Shown here piece after piece: positions 7,965 to 15,369 of a DNA stretch of 27,529 nt. Source of the DNA: JANWHV01 sp035534995 (GTDB taxonomy: Bacteria > Chloroflexota > UBA5177 > JANWHV01); assembly GCA_035534995.1 (NCBI GenBank), contig DATLQX010000158.1, forward strand, positions 1-27,529, read 5' to 3'. How positions within the stretch are numbered: the stretch's first letter is position 1; each line of letters begins with the position of its first letter. The notes beneath the pieces are model-generated. The model made no database searches and was not told the origin of the DNA. It was given only the letters and a program-made list of their open reading frames with translations. A program made the translations under genes and the position numbers.

Positions 7965-7992
7965 TGTACGTACAAACGTGCCGTTACGTACA
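7965..7992. promoter_or_regulatory. Paired TACGTACA sites upstream of the BrnT-like gene
   Basis: The 10-base palindrome TGTACGTACA (7965-7974) is followed 18 bp later by a second TACGTACA (7985-7992). They lie 33-60 bases upstream of the BrnT-like GTG on the minus strand, a usual place for toxin-antitoxin autoregulation, and also about 145 bases upstream of the MBL hydrolase gene on the plus strand. The same 10-mer recurs at 25800-25809. Confidence 0.5.
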
Positions 7993-8135
7993 TAGCCGAA
8001 AACAAGGTATCACACGCGCCAACCATTCATGGGGGAATGCCATTCCTCAGTTCCACTACGCGCGCCACAACTCAGCGGCAAGGCTGTAAGATGAGAGAGA
8101 CGACCAGCATACTGAACATGCCGACGAGAGGAACA

Positions 8136-8963
8136 ATGATAGTTGGGACCGCGAACGTGCGAGTGAAGGCGTTAGCCAGCGGCAGCTCGGCCAATGCCTT
8201 GCTGATCGAGTGTGCCGCCGGATCGCTTCTGGTGGACGCCGGGCTGAGCGCGCGGACCCTCCAGGAGTTGCTGGTCCGCCATGCTGTCTACCGTTCCCCG
8301 CTCCGCGGTATTCTGCTCACTCACGAGCACGGCGATCATTGCGTGGGCGCCGATGTGTTGGCCCGGAAAACCGGCGCCCCCTTGGTTGGCACCCGCGGCA
8401 CCCTGGGGGCGCTGCGCTTGAATGCCCGCACTCCCATCAATCCGGTAACCGCCGGCGGTACCGTGACTATCGGCCCTTTCGAGGTCCATGCGTTCCCCGT
8501 GCCCCATGACGCGGCCGATCCGGTGGGCTACCGCGTCGAAATGGGGCCCTGGCGGGTGGGGATCGCCACCGACCTCGGTCACTGCTCGCCTCACGTCCGC
8601 GAGGGGCTCCGCGAGACGCATCTCACGGTGATCGAGGCCAATCACGACCGGGGCCGGCTGGCCGCGAACTCCGGCTACTCGGAACTTCTGAAACGGCGGA
8701 TCTCCGGCGACCGTGGGCATCTCGCCAACGAACAGACCGCCGGCCTCCTCCAGGAGTTCGCGGAATGCACGCATGATCGATGGGTCTGGTTGGCCCACCT
8801 GAGCGAGGAAAATAATCGGCCAGCGATCGCCCTGGCCGCCATGCGCCGCCACTTTCAGTTGCTCCGCCGGCCCCTCCCCTTCGACGTTCAGGTGGCGGAA
8901 CGGGATCGCCCGAGTGTAGAATGGGATACGCGCGCCCTTTTCCGGCAGCGCGCCCTCTTCTAA
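8136..8963 (+). CDS. YycJ/WalJ-like MBL-fold metallo-hydrolase
   Basis: The 275-residue protein is a metallo-beta-lactamase-fold hydrolase. It starts with a strand ending A-S-G-S-S-A-N-A (14-21), as in YycJ/WalJ proteins, then L-L-V-D-A-G (D34), the metal motif H63-E-H-G-D-H68, A-T-D-L-G-H near 148 and V-I-E-A-N-H-D near 166. The family (COG1235, with PhnP and YycJ) comprises phosphodiesterases and nucleases; YycJ has been linked to DNA repair and cell-wall signalling in Firmicutes. The ATG at 8136 is chosen because AGAGGA (8127-8132) precedes it; in-frame ATGs at 8091 and 8118 are alternatives. sucC follows after 16 bases, so the two may be co-transcribed. Confidence 0.82.
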   Translation: MIVGTANVRVKALASGSSANALLIECAAGSLLVDAGLSARTLQELLVRHAVYRSPLRGILLTHEHGDHCVGADVLARKTGAPLVGTRGTLGALRLNARTPINPVTAGGTVTIGPFEVHAFPVPHDAADPVGYRVEMGPWRVGIATDLGHCSPHVREGLRETHLTVIEANHDRGRLAANSGYSELLKRRISGDRGHLANEQTAGLLQEFAECTHDRWVWLAHLSEENNRPAIALAAMRRHFQLLRRPLPFDVQVAERDRPSVEWDTRALFRQRALF

Positions 8964-8979
8964 AAGGGAGATCGCTACC

Positions 8980-10110
8980 GTGAAGCTGCATGAATATCAA
9001 GGTAAGGAACTCTTTCGCTCGGTGGGCCTGCCCGTCCCCAAGGGGGAGATAGCCACCACCCCCGATCAGGCCGCCGAGATCGCCGGGCGACTGGGACGAG
9101 TGGTGATCAAGGCCCAGGTGCACGTAGGAGGGCGGGGGAAAGCGGGCGGCGTCAAAGTGGCCGCTACTCCCGAGGAAGCGCGGCAGGTTTCCGGGCGGAT
9201 TCTGGGGATGGATATCAAGGGTCTGACCGTCCATAAAGTCCTGGTCGAGCCGGCACTCGACATCCAGACCGAGTACTACGCGGGGATCGTCAATGATCGG
9301 ACCAGCAAGCGTTTTATTCTGATGCTCAGCAGCATGGGCGGGGTGGATATCGAGGATGTGGCGCACACGAACCCCGAGGCAATCATCCGCCTCCCTATCG
9401 ATCCCGCCTACGGCTTGCTGGACTTCGTGGTCTATCAGGGGATGCGGGAAGCCGGCTTTTCCGGGGCCAAATCGCGCGAATTGGGCCGCGTACTCAAGGG
9501 GCTGTACGAGGCGCTGACGCGGTATGACTGCCTGCTGGCGGAGATCAATCCGCTGGTCATAACCGGAGACGGGCAGGTGGTCGTGGCCGACGCCAAGGTG
9601 GACATTGACGATAACGCGCTGTTCCGCCACCGCGATCTCCTACCGTATCGCGAGGAGTCGTTCGACAACGAGATGGACCGCCAGGCCACCGAACAGGGGC
9701 TGACCTACGTGCACCTTGGCGGTGACATCGGCGTGATCGGCAACGGCGCCGGTTTGGTTATGAATACCCTCGACGTGGTGACCGCCAGCGGCGGCAAGCC
9801 GGCCAACTTTCTTGATATCGGCGGCGGCGCCCAGGCGGACCAGGTAGTCAAGGCCATGACCATGGTGCTCAGTAATGCCGCCGTCAAGGGGTTGATTTTT
9901 AATATATTTGGCGGTATCACCCGTTGCGACGAGGTCGCGAGAGGGATGCTGCAAGCAGCGGAACGGATGGAGATCCGCGTTCCGGTGGTGGTCCGCCTCG
10001 CCGGTACCCAGGAGGAGGCAGGCAGCGACCTGTTACGGGGCAGCCGGTATGTTCCGGTCGCCAGTGTCCAGGAAGCGGCCAGCAAGATTCAGGAGTTAAT
10101 CGCGGTGTAG
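8980..10110 (+). CDS. sucC: Succinate-CoA ligase (ADP-forming) subunit beta
   Basis: This subunit of succinyl-CoA synthetase binds the nucleotide through an ATP-grasp domain and couples succinyl-CoA cleavage to ATP formation in the TCA cycle. The 376 residues open with M-K-L-H-E-Y-Q-G-K-E-L-F, the hallmark start, followed by the glycine-rich G-G-R-G-K-A-G-G (47-54), the E-I-N-P-L metal region near 190, L-D-I-G-G-G-A near 285 and F-N-I-F-G-G-I-T-R-C-D near 310. The length is slightly below the usual 385-390. The start is GTG at 8980 with AAGGGAG upstream. The alpha subunit gene sucD, normally the next gene, is absent here; a small protein and coaE follow instead. Confidence 0.93.
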   Translation: MKLHEYQGKELFRSVGLPVPKGEIATTPDQAAEIAGRLGRVVIKAQVHVGGRGKAGGVKVAATPEEARQVSGRILGMDIKGLTVHKVLVEPALDIQTEYYAGIVNDRTSKRFILMLSSMGGVDIEDVAHTNPEAIIRLPIDPAYGLLDFVVYQGMREAGFSGAKSRELGRVLKGLYEALTRYDCLLAEINPLVITGDGQVVVADAKVDIDDNALFRHRDLLPYREESFDNEMDRQATEQGLTYVHLGGDIGVIGNGAGLVMNTLDVVTASGGKPANFLDIGGGAQADQVVKAMTMVLSNAAVKGLIFNIFGGITRCDEVARGMLQAAERMEIRVPVVVRLAGTQEEAGSDLLRGSRYVPVASVQEAASKIQELIAV

Positions 10111-10131
10111 CGCGGCCCGGAGGACGGTGAC

Positions 10132-10371
10132 GTGGCGAAGAAACAGGAACAATTTCCGGATATCGTGGAGACGGAGTTCTTTATCTCCTGGGATGACCCG
10201 GATTCGGAGACGGTAAGCGTGGGCTTCCTTGAACGCAGTTTGGTTATGGATTTCGATTACGCGGAGTTTCTCGACTTCGCGGCGGTCGTGGATGAGGTCC
10301 GTACCTATATCAAGAAAGCGCGGGCGAATGGGAGCCCCTGGCAAAATGGGGCTACGCAACACGAGCACTGA
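10132..10371 (+). CDS. Small acidic hypothetical protein
   Basis: The 79-residue protein starts at GTG 10132, seven bases after GGAGG. It is acidic and aromatic-rich in its middle (E-F-F-I-S-W-D-D-P-D-S-E, then M-D-F-D-Y-A-E-F-L-D-F), with no signal peptide or membrane segment. Residues 24-65 look like a strand-helix unit. I recognise no family. It sits between sucC (21 bases upstream) and coaE (24 bases downstream) on the same strand, so it is almost certainly in the same transcript. Its ribosome site and consistent codon use argue that it is real. Confidence 0.7.
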   Translation: MAKKQEQFPDIVETEFFISWDDPDSETVSVGFLERSLVMDFDYAEFLDFAAVVDEVRTYIKKARANGSPWQNGATQHEH

Positions 10372-10395
10372 GCGGCCCCAGGAGGCGTGCCCGGC

Positions 10396-11016
10396 TTGCT
10401 GACTATCGGGATTACCGGTAATATTGCCTGTGGTAAATCCACGGTGGATGCGATGTTGCTCACCATGGGTGCCACCGAGGTTCTTGACGCCGACCGCGTG
10501 GTGCACGATCTGCTCCGCGCCGACCAGGATGTGCGCGCGGCTCTCCTCCGGGTTTTCGGACCTGAGGTGTTTGCCGCCGACGGCTCGGTGGAACGAGCCA
10601 CGTTGGGGACAATTGTTTTCGCTGATCCGCGGGCTCTTCAAGCCTTGGAGGGCATCATCCATCCCGCCGTGCGACGGGCCATCCGCGGACGTCTGGCGGC
10701 CATGCCGAAGGATGCTCTGGTGGTGGTGGACGCGGTCAAGTTATTGGAAGGGGAACTGGCGGCCCAGGTGGATCAGGTATGGTGGGTCACGGCCGGCGTG
10801 GACCAGCAGATTGAGCGACTGACCACCGGCCGCGGTCTCAGCCGGGAGGCGGCGCTGGCCCGGCTGCGCGCGCAGCCTTCCCTGGAGCAATTCCGAGATT
10901 GTGTACAGGTTGTTATTGACAATTCAGGCCAGTTAGCCCACACTCGCATGCAAGTAGAAACTGCCTTGAAGGATTTACTTGCCTCGCGCGGCAGCGCGGG
11001 CAAGGGGAAGAAATGA
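10396..11016 (+). CDS. coaE: Dephospho-CoA kinase
   Basis: CoaE phosphorylates dephospho-CoA in the last step of coenzyme A synthesis. The P-loop is G-N-I-A-C-G-K-S-T immediately after the first strand; D-A-D-R-V-V-H and the H-P-A-V-R lid region (I-I-H-P-A-V-R) follow in order, as in the family. The length, about 206 residues, is normal. Start choice: AGGAGG at 10380-10385 lies one base before a GTG (10387), too close to serve it, while TTG at 10396 is ten bases away and gives the usual family N-terminus L-T-I-G-I-T-G. GTG 10387 would add three residues. greA follows after 10 bases. Confidence 0.9.
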   Translation: MLTIGITGNIACGKSTVDAMLLTMGATEVLDADRVVHDLLRADQDVRAALLRVFGPEVFAADGSVERATLGTIVFADPRALQALEGIIHPAVRRAIRGRLAAMPKDALVVVDAVKLLEGELAAQVDQVWWVTAGVDQQIERLTTGRGLSREAALARLRAQPSLEQFRDCVQVVIDNSGQLAHTRMQVETALKDLLASRGSAGKGKK

Positions 11017-11026
11017 GGACCAATAG

Positions 11027-11488
11027 ATGAATGACAAGCCTGTACCGCTGACCTCGGAGGGGCGCGCCGAAATCGAGGCGGAGTTGGCCCATCTCCGCAC
11101 GGTGCGACGCCAGGAGGTAGCGGCGGCAATCGGCGCCGCGGCCGAGGATGGGGATCTGTCCGAGAACGCGGCCTACGATCACGCCAAAGAGGAGCAAGCG
11201 CTCCTTGAGGGACGGATCGCCACCCTTGAGCACTTTCTCCGTAACGCCGTGCTAATCGAGAACGGCTCGCACGATACGGTGCAACTGGGCGCGACCGTGA
11301 CGATCGAACAGGACGGCGAGCAGGAAACCTATACGGTGGTCGGCCCTCTTGAGGCGGCGCCGCTCAAAGGGCGGATTTCCAATGAATCCCCGATCGGGAG
11401 GGCGCTCCTCAATCATAAGTCCGGCGACACGGTGAAAGTGATGGCGCCCGCCGGGGAGCGAACCGTACGCATCGTCTCCGTCGCCTGA
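11027..11488 (+). CDS. greA: Transcription elongation factor GreA
   Basis: GreA enters the RNA polymerase secondary channel and stimulates cleavage of backtracked RNA. The 153-residue protein has the N-terminal coiled coil with the acidic tip motif D-G-D-L-S-E-N-A-A-Y-D (about 41-51) that positions catalytic Mg2+, and the C-terminal FKBP-like domain with the conserved S-N-E-S-P-I-G-R-A-L segment near 118-127. GAGG eight bases before ATG 11027 supports the start. It is the last gene of the plus-strand run starting at the MBL hydrolase and is followed by a perfect long hairpin. Confidence 0.95.
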   Translation: MNDKPVPLTSEGRAEIEAELAHLRTVRRQEVAAAIGAAAEDGDLSENAAYDHAKEEQALLEGRIATLEHFLRNAVLIENGSHDTVQLGATVTIEQDGEQETYTVVGPLEAAPLKGRISNESPIGRALLNHKSGDTVKVMAPAGERTVRIVSVA

Positions 11489-11506
11489 ACGAGCTTTCTC
11501 TCAGCT

Positions 11507-11568
11507 CTCCCCTCACGTAGCAATGGGCTTCCGGCCGCGGCCGGAGGCCCATTGCTACGTGAGGGGAG
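11507..11568. terminator. 62-bp near-perfect palindrome after greA (probable 3' hairpin)
   Basis: The 22-base arms at 11507-11528 and 11547-11568 are exact reverse complements. Between them, 11530-11545 is itself a perfect G+C palindrome, so only one central base pair (11529/11546) is mismatched. It starts 19 bases after the greA stop. No T run follows on either strand, so it is not a classic intrinsic terminator; it may stop or stabilise transcripts or be a palindromic repeat. Confidence 0.65.
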
Positions 11569-11684
11569 CACGATCCGTATCCAGACCGCTTCCTCGCCCG
11601 ATCCTCCATGCACTCACGACTGACGGCATGGCGGTGCTACCTGCTATGTTGGTTAGGGAGTATAGAGAGGAATGACGGAGTGCT

Positions 11685-12326
11685 ATGGATCTGATCATCG
11701 TACGCCACGGCCAATCGACCGGTAACATTACCACGGACGACGTACCGGATGGCGCCCTGACGCCCCTGGGACGCCGGCAAGCCCAGGAAACGGCGGTCAG
11801 GCTGGCGCAAGAGGGTATCACTCATGTGTTTGCCAGCCCCCTCATCCGCGCGCTTGCCACGGCCAGCACCATCGCCGAGGCGGTCGGCGTGGAGCGGGTC
11901 GAGGTGTGGCCTGAGTTGCAGGAGCATAGGACCACTGTTCATCGCGGTTTTGGCCGGCATGAGTTACTCCGCGACTATCCTCGGGCGTTTTTCCCGGCGG
12001 GGGTCGAGGCGGATGGATGGGATCATGGGGGCGAAACCTACGAATCGGCCTTCGAGCGCGCCGAATCGGCGATCGCCCGCTTGCGCGATCGCTTTTCTCC
12101 CAGCGATCGAGTAGTGGTCGCCACCCATGGCGCCTTCGCCAATTACCTGTTGCGAGCCATCCTGCGCATGCCGCCCGCGACTTCGGTGTGGTTTACCATG
12201 AACAACTGCGGGATTAGCCGGGTCCGGTTCGCCAAGCCGCCGCTGCGGGCCAGGTTCGACTTCGACCGTGCCGACGCGGATATCATCCGCGTCAATGACG
12301 TCTCTCATGTGAGTGAAGTGTCCTGA
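11685..12326 (+). CDS. Histidine phosphatase family protein (phosphoglycerate mutase-like)
   Basis: The 213-residue protein has the phosphohistidine motif V-R-H-G-Q-S at the N-terminus (R7-H8-G9), a conserved S-P-L-I-R-A-L-A-T-A segment near 51-60, and a second catalytic histidine H148 in V-A-T-H-G-A-F. Histidine phosphatases remove phosphate from small molecules or proteins through a phosphohistidine; related genes are annotated as broad-specificity phosphatases or alpha-ribazole phosphatases (CobC), and nothing nearby picks a substrate. A ribosome site GGAG precedes the ATG. The last codons form the left arm of a hairpin at 12311-12350. Confidence 0.88.
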   Translation: MDLIIVRHGQSTGNITTDDVPDGALTPLGRRQAQETAVRLAQEGITHVFASPLIRALATASTIAEAVGVERVEVWPELQEHRTTVHRGFGRHELLRDYPRAFFPAGVEADGWDHGGETYESAFERAESAIARLRDRFSPSDRVVVATHGAFANYLLRAILRMPPATSVWFTMNNCGISRVRFAKPPLRARFDFDRADADIIRVNDVSHVSEVS

Positions 12327-12350
12327 CCCGCCCCTGATACACTTTCACTC
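12311..12350. terminator. Hairpin spanning the stop of the histidine phosphatase gene
   Basis: GAGTGAAGTGT (12311-12321) pairs with ACACTTTCACTC (12339-12350) with a single bulged base. The left arm encodes the last codons of the phosphatase and the TGA lies in the loop. The quinone reductase ATG follows 27 bases later. No T run follows. Confidence 0.5.
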
Positions 12351-12376
12351 GCCGGCACTTGAAGTAAGGAGCGGTG

Positions 12377-13354
12377 ATGCGGGCGATTCGGATTCATGCG
12401 GTTGGCGGCTCGGAGGTACTGAAGTACGAGGAAGTTCCGGTTCCCGAAGCGGGACGGAACGAGGTGTTGGTCCGCTTGCGCGCGGCCGCCGTGAACCGGG
12501 TGGATATTCTCCTGCGCGAGGGCCGCCTGCCGATCGGCAAGGCGCTGCCCCATATCCTCGGCACCGATGGCGCGGGGGCGGTGGTCCGCGGCGGCGGCGG
12601 CGATGCCCGATCTGGCGATCGCGTGTTGGTGACCGGTGATACCCTGGGCAGGCTCCGGGACGGCACCTATGCCGAATACGTAGTGGTGCCCAATTCCATG
12701 GTGGTGCCTATCCCCCAGGACATGCGCTATGAGGACGCGGTTGCCATGGGCACGGCCGCCTTGACCGCCTGGCAGGCCGTGGTGGATCGCGGCAGCTTGG
12801 TGCCGGGCCAGTGGGTGCTGATACACGCCGCCGGGAGCGGAGTGGGAGTCACGGCGATCCAGATCGCTAAACTGCTCGGCGCCCGGGTGATCGTAACCGC
12901 CGGGGCCGACAGTAAGCTGGACCGGGCGCGAAAGTTGGGAGCCGACTTCGCGATCAACTACACCCACGGCGATTTCGCGCTCCAGGTCAAGAGCATCACC
13001 AACAATCGGGGCGCGGAAGTGGTGATCGACCCGGTGGGGGGCGAGATCCTCCGGCGGAGTCTTGAGTGCGTGGCTCCGGGCGGCAAAATAGTCTCGGTGG
13101 GCATGGTGGCGGGCAGCGATGTGGTGCTGGATCTCCGCAAGCTGATCCCTCGCGGAATCAGTGTCGTGGGCCTGCACGCGGGCGCTCTTCCTCCCTACCA
13201 GATAGCGGATCGCTACCGCCAGATCGCTCAATTGCTCACCCAGGGCCGCTTGCATCCTGTGATTGACCAGGTTCTTCCCCTGGCCGAGGCAGCGACCGCC
13301 CATCAATTGCTGATGCAGCGTCTGCACTTTGGCAAGATTGTCCTCCGGATATAA
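12377..13354 (+). CDS. Quinone oxidoreductase-like MDR-family NAD(P)-dependent reductase
   Basis: The 325-residue protein belongs to the medium-chain dehydrogenase/reductase superfamily. It has the N-terminal GroES-like domain with A-A-V-N-R-V-D (residues 33-39) and G-T-D-G-A-G near 58, and the Rossmann domain with A-A-G-S-G-V-G-V-T-A near 150. Structural-zinc cysteines and the catalytic zinc ligands of alcohol dehydrogenases are missing, which fits the zinc-independent quinone oxidoreductase group. AAGGAG at 12366-12371 is five bases before the ATG at 12377; a GTG at 12374 would be too close. The gene is followed after 20 bases by a Gfo/Idh/MocA dehydrogenase. Its substrate is unknown. Confidence 0.88.
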   Translation: MRAIRIHAVGGSEVLKYEEVPVPEAGRNEVLVRLRAAAVNRVDILLREGRLPIGKALPHILGTDGAGAVVRGGGGDARSGDRVLVTGDTLGRLRDGTYAEYVVVPNSMVVPIPQDMRYEDAVAMGTAALTAWQAVVDRGSLVPGQWVLIHAAGSGVGVTAIQIAKLLGARVIVTAGADSKLDRARKLGADFAINYTHGDFALQVKSITNNRGAEVVIDPVGGEILRRSLECVAPGGKIVSVGMVAGSDVVLDLRKLIPRGISVVGLHAGALPPYQIADRYRQIAQLLTQGRLHPVIDQVLPLAEAATAHQLLMQRLHFGKIVLRI

Positions 13355-13374
13355 GGGAGCGAGAAGGAAGCGCC

Positions 13375-14439
13375 ATGAGCACCGCCAAACCACCACTCCG
13401 GTTCGCGATTATCGGCTGCGGGGTCATCGGCCCCACCCATGCCGAGGCGATCGTCTCGTTGCCCGACGCGCGCTTGGTGGCGGTGGCCGATCAGGTGAGC
13501 GCTCGGGCGGAAGCCCTGGCGGCCCGCTTCCAGGTGCCGGCCTACTCTGATCCGGAGCGGATGCTGACGGAGACACGACCCGACGTGGTATGCGTCTGTA
13601 CCCCGAGCGGCCTCCATGGGGCGAATGCCTGCCTGGCCATGCGGGCTGGAGCGCACGTCGTGGTCGAGAAGCCGATGGAGATTACTCTGGCGGCGATCGA
13701 CGAGATGCTTCGCGGGCAAATTGAGACCGGACGGAAGATGGCGGTGATCAGCCAGCACCGTTTCGACGAGGCGAGCATGCGGGTCCATGGGCTGGCCCGC
13801 GAGGGCGCCCTGGGGCGCCTCGTACTGGGGAACGCGCAAGTACCCTGGTGGCGCTCGCAAGCCTACTACGAGAGTGGGGCGTGGCGCGGCACCTGGGCGC
13901 TTGATGGCGGGGGGGTGCTGATGAATCAATCCATTCACTCTATCGACCTGCTGCAATGGCTCATGGGCCCGGTCAAGAGCGTACAAGCGTACACTGATAC
14001 GCTGGTTCATCGCATGGAGACGGAGGACACCGCGGTGGCGATCCTCCGCTTCGCCAATGGCGCTCTGGGCACTATCGCCGCCACCACGGGAGCCTATCCA
14101 GGCGTGACCACGCGGGTGGAGATTTTCGGCGACCAGGGTTCAGCCGTGATCAGCGACGACCGTCTCAGCTATCTCCACCTGGCCCGTGATGACCAGGAAC
14201 CAGCCGGACCCTACGGAAAGGCCACCGCCCCCCAGGCCCTCGACACCGCGGCGAGCGGCGCCGGCCAGGCGGCCCTCGCCTCTTCCACCACTCACGCGGC
14301 CCAGATTGCCGATATGATTCGGGCAATTCGGGAGGACGGCACGCCGATCCTCGATGGAATTGGGGCGCGTCATTCAGTGGCGATTATTCTGGGAATCTAT
14401 GAATCGGCCCGGATCGGTCGAGAAGTGGAGCTAGCATGA
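13375..14439 (+). CDS. Gfo/Idh/MocA family NAD(P)-dependent oxidoreductase
   Basis: The 354-residue protein has an N-terminal Rossmann fold (I-I-G-C-G-V-I-G-P-T-H, residues 11-21), V-C-V-C-T-P-S-G-L-H near 75-84, and the family hallmark E-K-P (101-103) that contacts cofactor and substrate. The C-terminal alpha/beta domain includes G-G-G-V-L-M-N-Q-S-I-H-S-I-D-L-L, with the histidine typical of sugar dehydrogenases. Members oxidise sugars, inositols or related polyols. The following gene for a sugar-phosphate isomerase/epimerase overlaps by ATGA, so the two enzymes probably act on successive intermediates of one sugar or inositol pathway. GAAGGAAG precedes the ATG. Confidence 0.9.
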   Translation: MSTAKPPLRFAIIGCGVIGPTHAEAIVSLPDARLVAVADQVSARAEALAARFQVPAYSDPERMLTETRPDVVCVCTPSGLHGANACLAMRAGAHVVVEKPMEITLAAIDEMLRGQIETGRKMAVISQHRFDEASMRVHGLAREGALGRLVLGNAQVPWWRSQAYYESGAWRGTWALDGGGVLMNQSIHSIDLLQWLMGPVKSVQAYTDTLVHRMETEDTAVAILRFANGALGTIAATTGAYPGVTTRVEIFGDQGSAVISDDRLSYLHLARDDQEPAGPYGKATAPQALDTAASGAGQAALASSTTHAAQIADMIRAIREDGTPILDGIGARHSVAIILGIYESARIGREVELA

Positions 14440-15272
14440 TCCAGATCTCAGCTTTCGCCGACGAGATAGCCGCCGACCTGGAGGAACAGATCGCGGTTCT
14501 GGCTCAGGAAGGGATTGGTCATATCGATCTCCGTGGGGCGTGGGGGGTCAACGTGCTGGACCTTACGGAGTCCCAGGTCACGGAGGCGCGCCGGCAACTC
14601 GATGAGGCCGGCGTTAGGGTAGCGGCCATCGGCTCTCCGGTCGGGAAGGTGCCGATTGACAGTGACTTCGACCAGCACCTGGAGTGCTTCGAACGAGCGA
14701 TGCGCCTGGCGCGCGTGTTCGAGGCGCCCTTCATTCGGATCTTCTCCTTTTATCCACCCAAAGGATCGGCGCCGGACGTGGATCCCGCCGCCTGGCGCGG
14801 GGACGTACTGCGCCGGCTCACCGAAATGACCGCCCGCGCCCGCGCCGCCGGTATCACCCTGGTCCATGAGAATGAGAAAGGCATCTACGGGGACACGATC
14901 GCCCGTTGCGTGGACCTCCTGACCGCCGTGAACGACTCGTCGTGTGGGGCCGCGCTGGACCCGGCCAACTTCATCCAATGCGGCGAGGAGCCTTTTCCCG
15001 CCGCCTACGAGGCGCTGGCGCCCTGGATCCGCTACGTCCATGTGAAGGACGCGCGGAAGGACGGCACGGTGGCAGTAGCGGGGGAGGGACTGTCGAACTG
15101 GCCCGCCCTTCTGGCCCGCCTCCGCGCGGACGGCTACAACGGCGTCCTCTCCCTGGAGCCGCATCTGGCCGAGGCCGGCCAGTTCAGCGGGTTTAGCGGG
15201 CCCGAGCGCTTCCGCCGCGCGTCCCAGGCCCTGCAAGGGCTGTTAAGGGCGATGGATTGGGAGTTTGAGTAG
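14436..15272 (+). CDS. Sugar phosphate isomerase/epimerase (xylose isomerase-like TIM barrel)
   Basis: The 278-residue protein has the AP-endonuclease-2/xylose isomerase-like TIM barrel fold. Recognisable strands include I-Q-I-S-A-F-A-D-E (2-10), G-I-G-H-I-D-L-R (28-35), F-I-R-I-F-S-F-Y near 100, L-V-H-E-N-E-K-G near 143 (metal-binding glutamate), A-L-D-P-A-N-F near 173, and Y-V-H-V-K-D near 200 (metal-binding histidine and aspartate). Family members isomerise or epimerise sugars and inositol derivatives with divalent metal. Its ATG overlaps the stop of the Gfo/Idh/MocA gene, implying coupled translation. A 24-bp perfect hairpin follows the stop. Confidence 0.88.
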   Translation: MIQISAFADEIAADLEEQIAVLAQEGIGHIDLRGAWGVNVLDLTESQVTEARRQLDEAGVRVAAIGSPVGKVPIDSDFDQHLECFERAMRLARVFEAPFIRIFSFYPPKGSAPDVDPAAWRGDVLRRLTEMTARARAAGITLVHENEKGIYGDTIARCVDLLTAVNDSSCGAALDPANFIQCGEEPFPAAYEALAPWIRYVHVKDARKDGTVAVAGEGLSNWPALLARLRADGYNGVLSLEPHLAEAGQFSGFSGPERFRRASQALQGLLRAMDWEFE

Positions 15273-15275
15273 CAA

Positions 15276-15327
15276 TCGTGGCGGAGGGTAAAGGGAAGCC
15301 ACCGCTTCCCTTTACCCTCCGCCACGA
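15276..15327. terminator. Perfect 24-bp stem, 4-base loop, after the isomerase gene
   Basis: The arms 15276-15299 and 15304-15327 are exact reverse complements around CACC, starting four bases after the isomerase stop. The stem contains GGGTAAAGGG and its complement. It is followed by GAGATTTGCG, with no real T run. It is probably a transcript 3' end or an insulator between the isomerase and acetyltransferase genes. Confidence 0.65.
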
Positions 15328-15369
15328 GAGATTTGCGTACTGCTCCGCACTTGCACTACCTTGTAGCAC

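Noticed and set aside
7666..7995. A plus-strand 109-codon frame with GGAGG upstream, antisense to the BrnT-like frame
   Set aside because: The product is Arg-rich low-complexity with no family match, while the minus-strand frame shows BrnT motifs.
8623..9630. A long minus-strand frame antisense to sucC and the MBL hydrolase
   Set aside because: It spans two confidently identified plus-strand genes and shows no family pattern.
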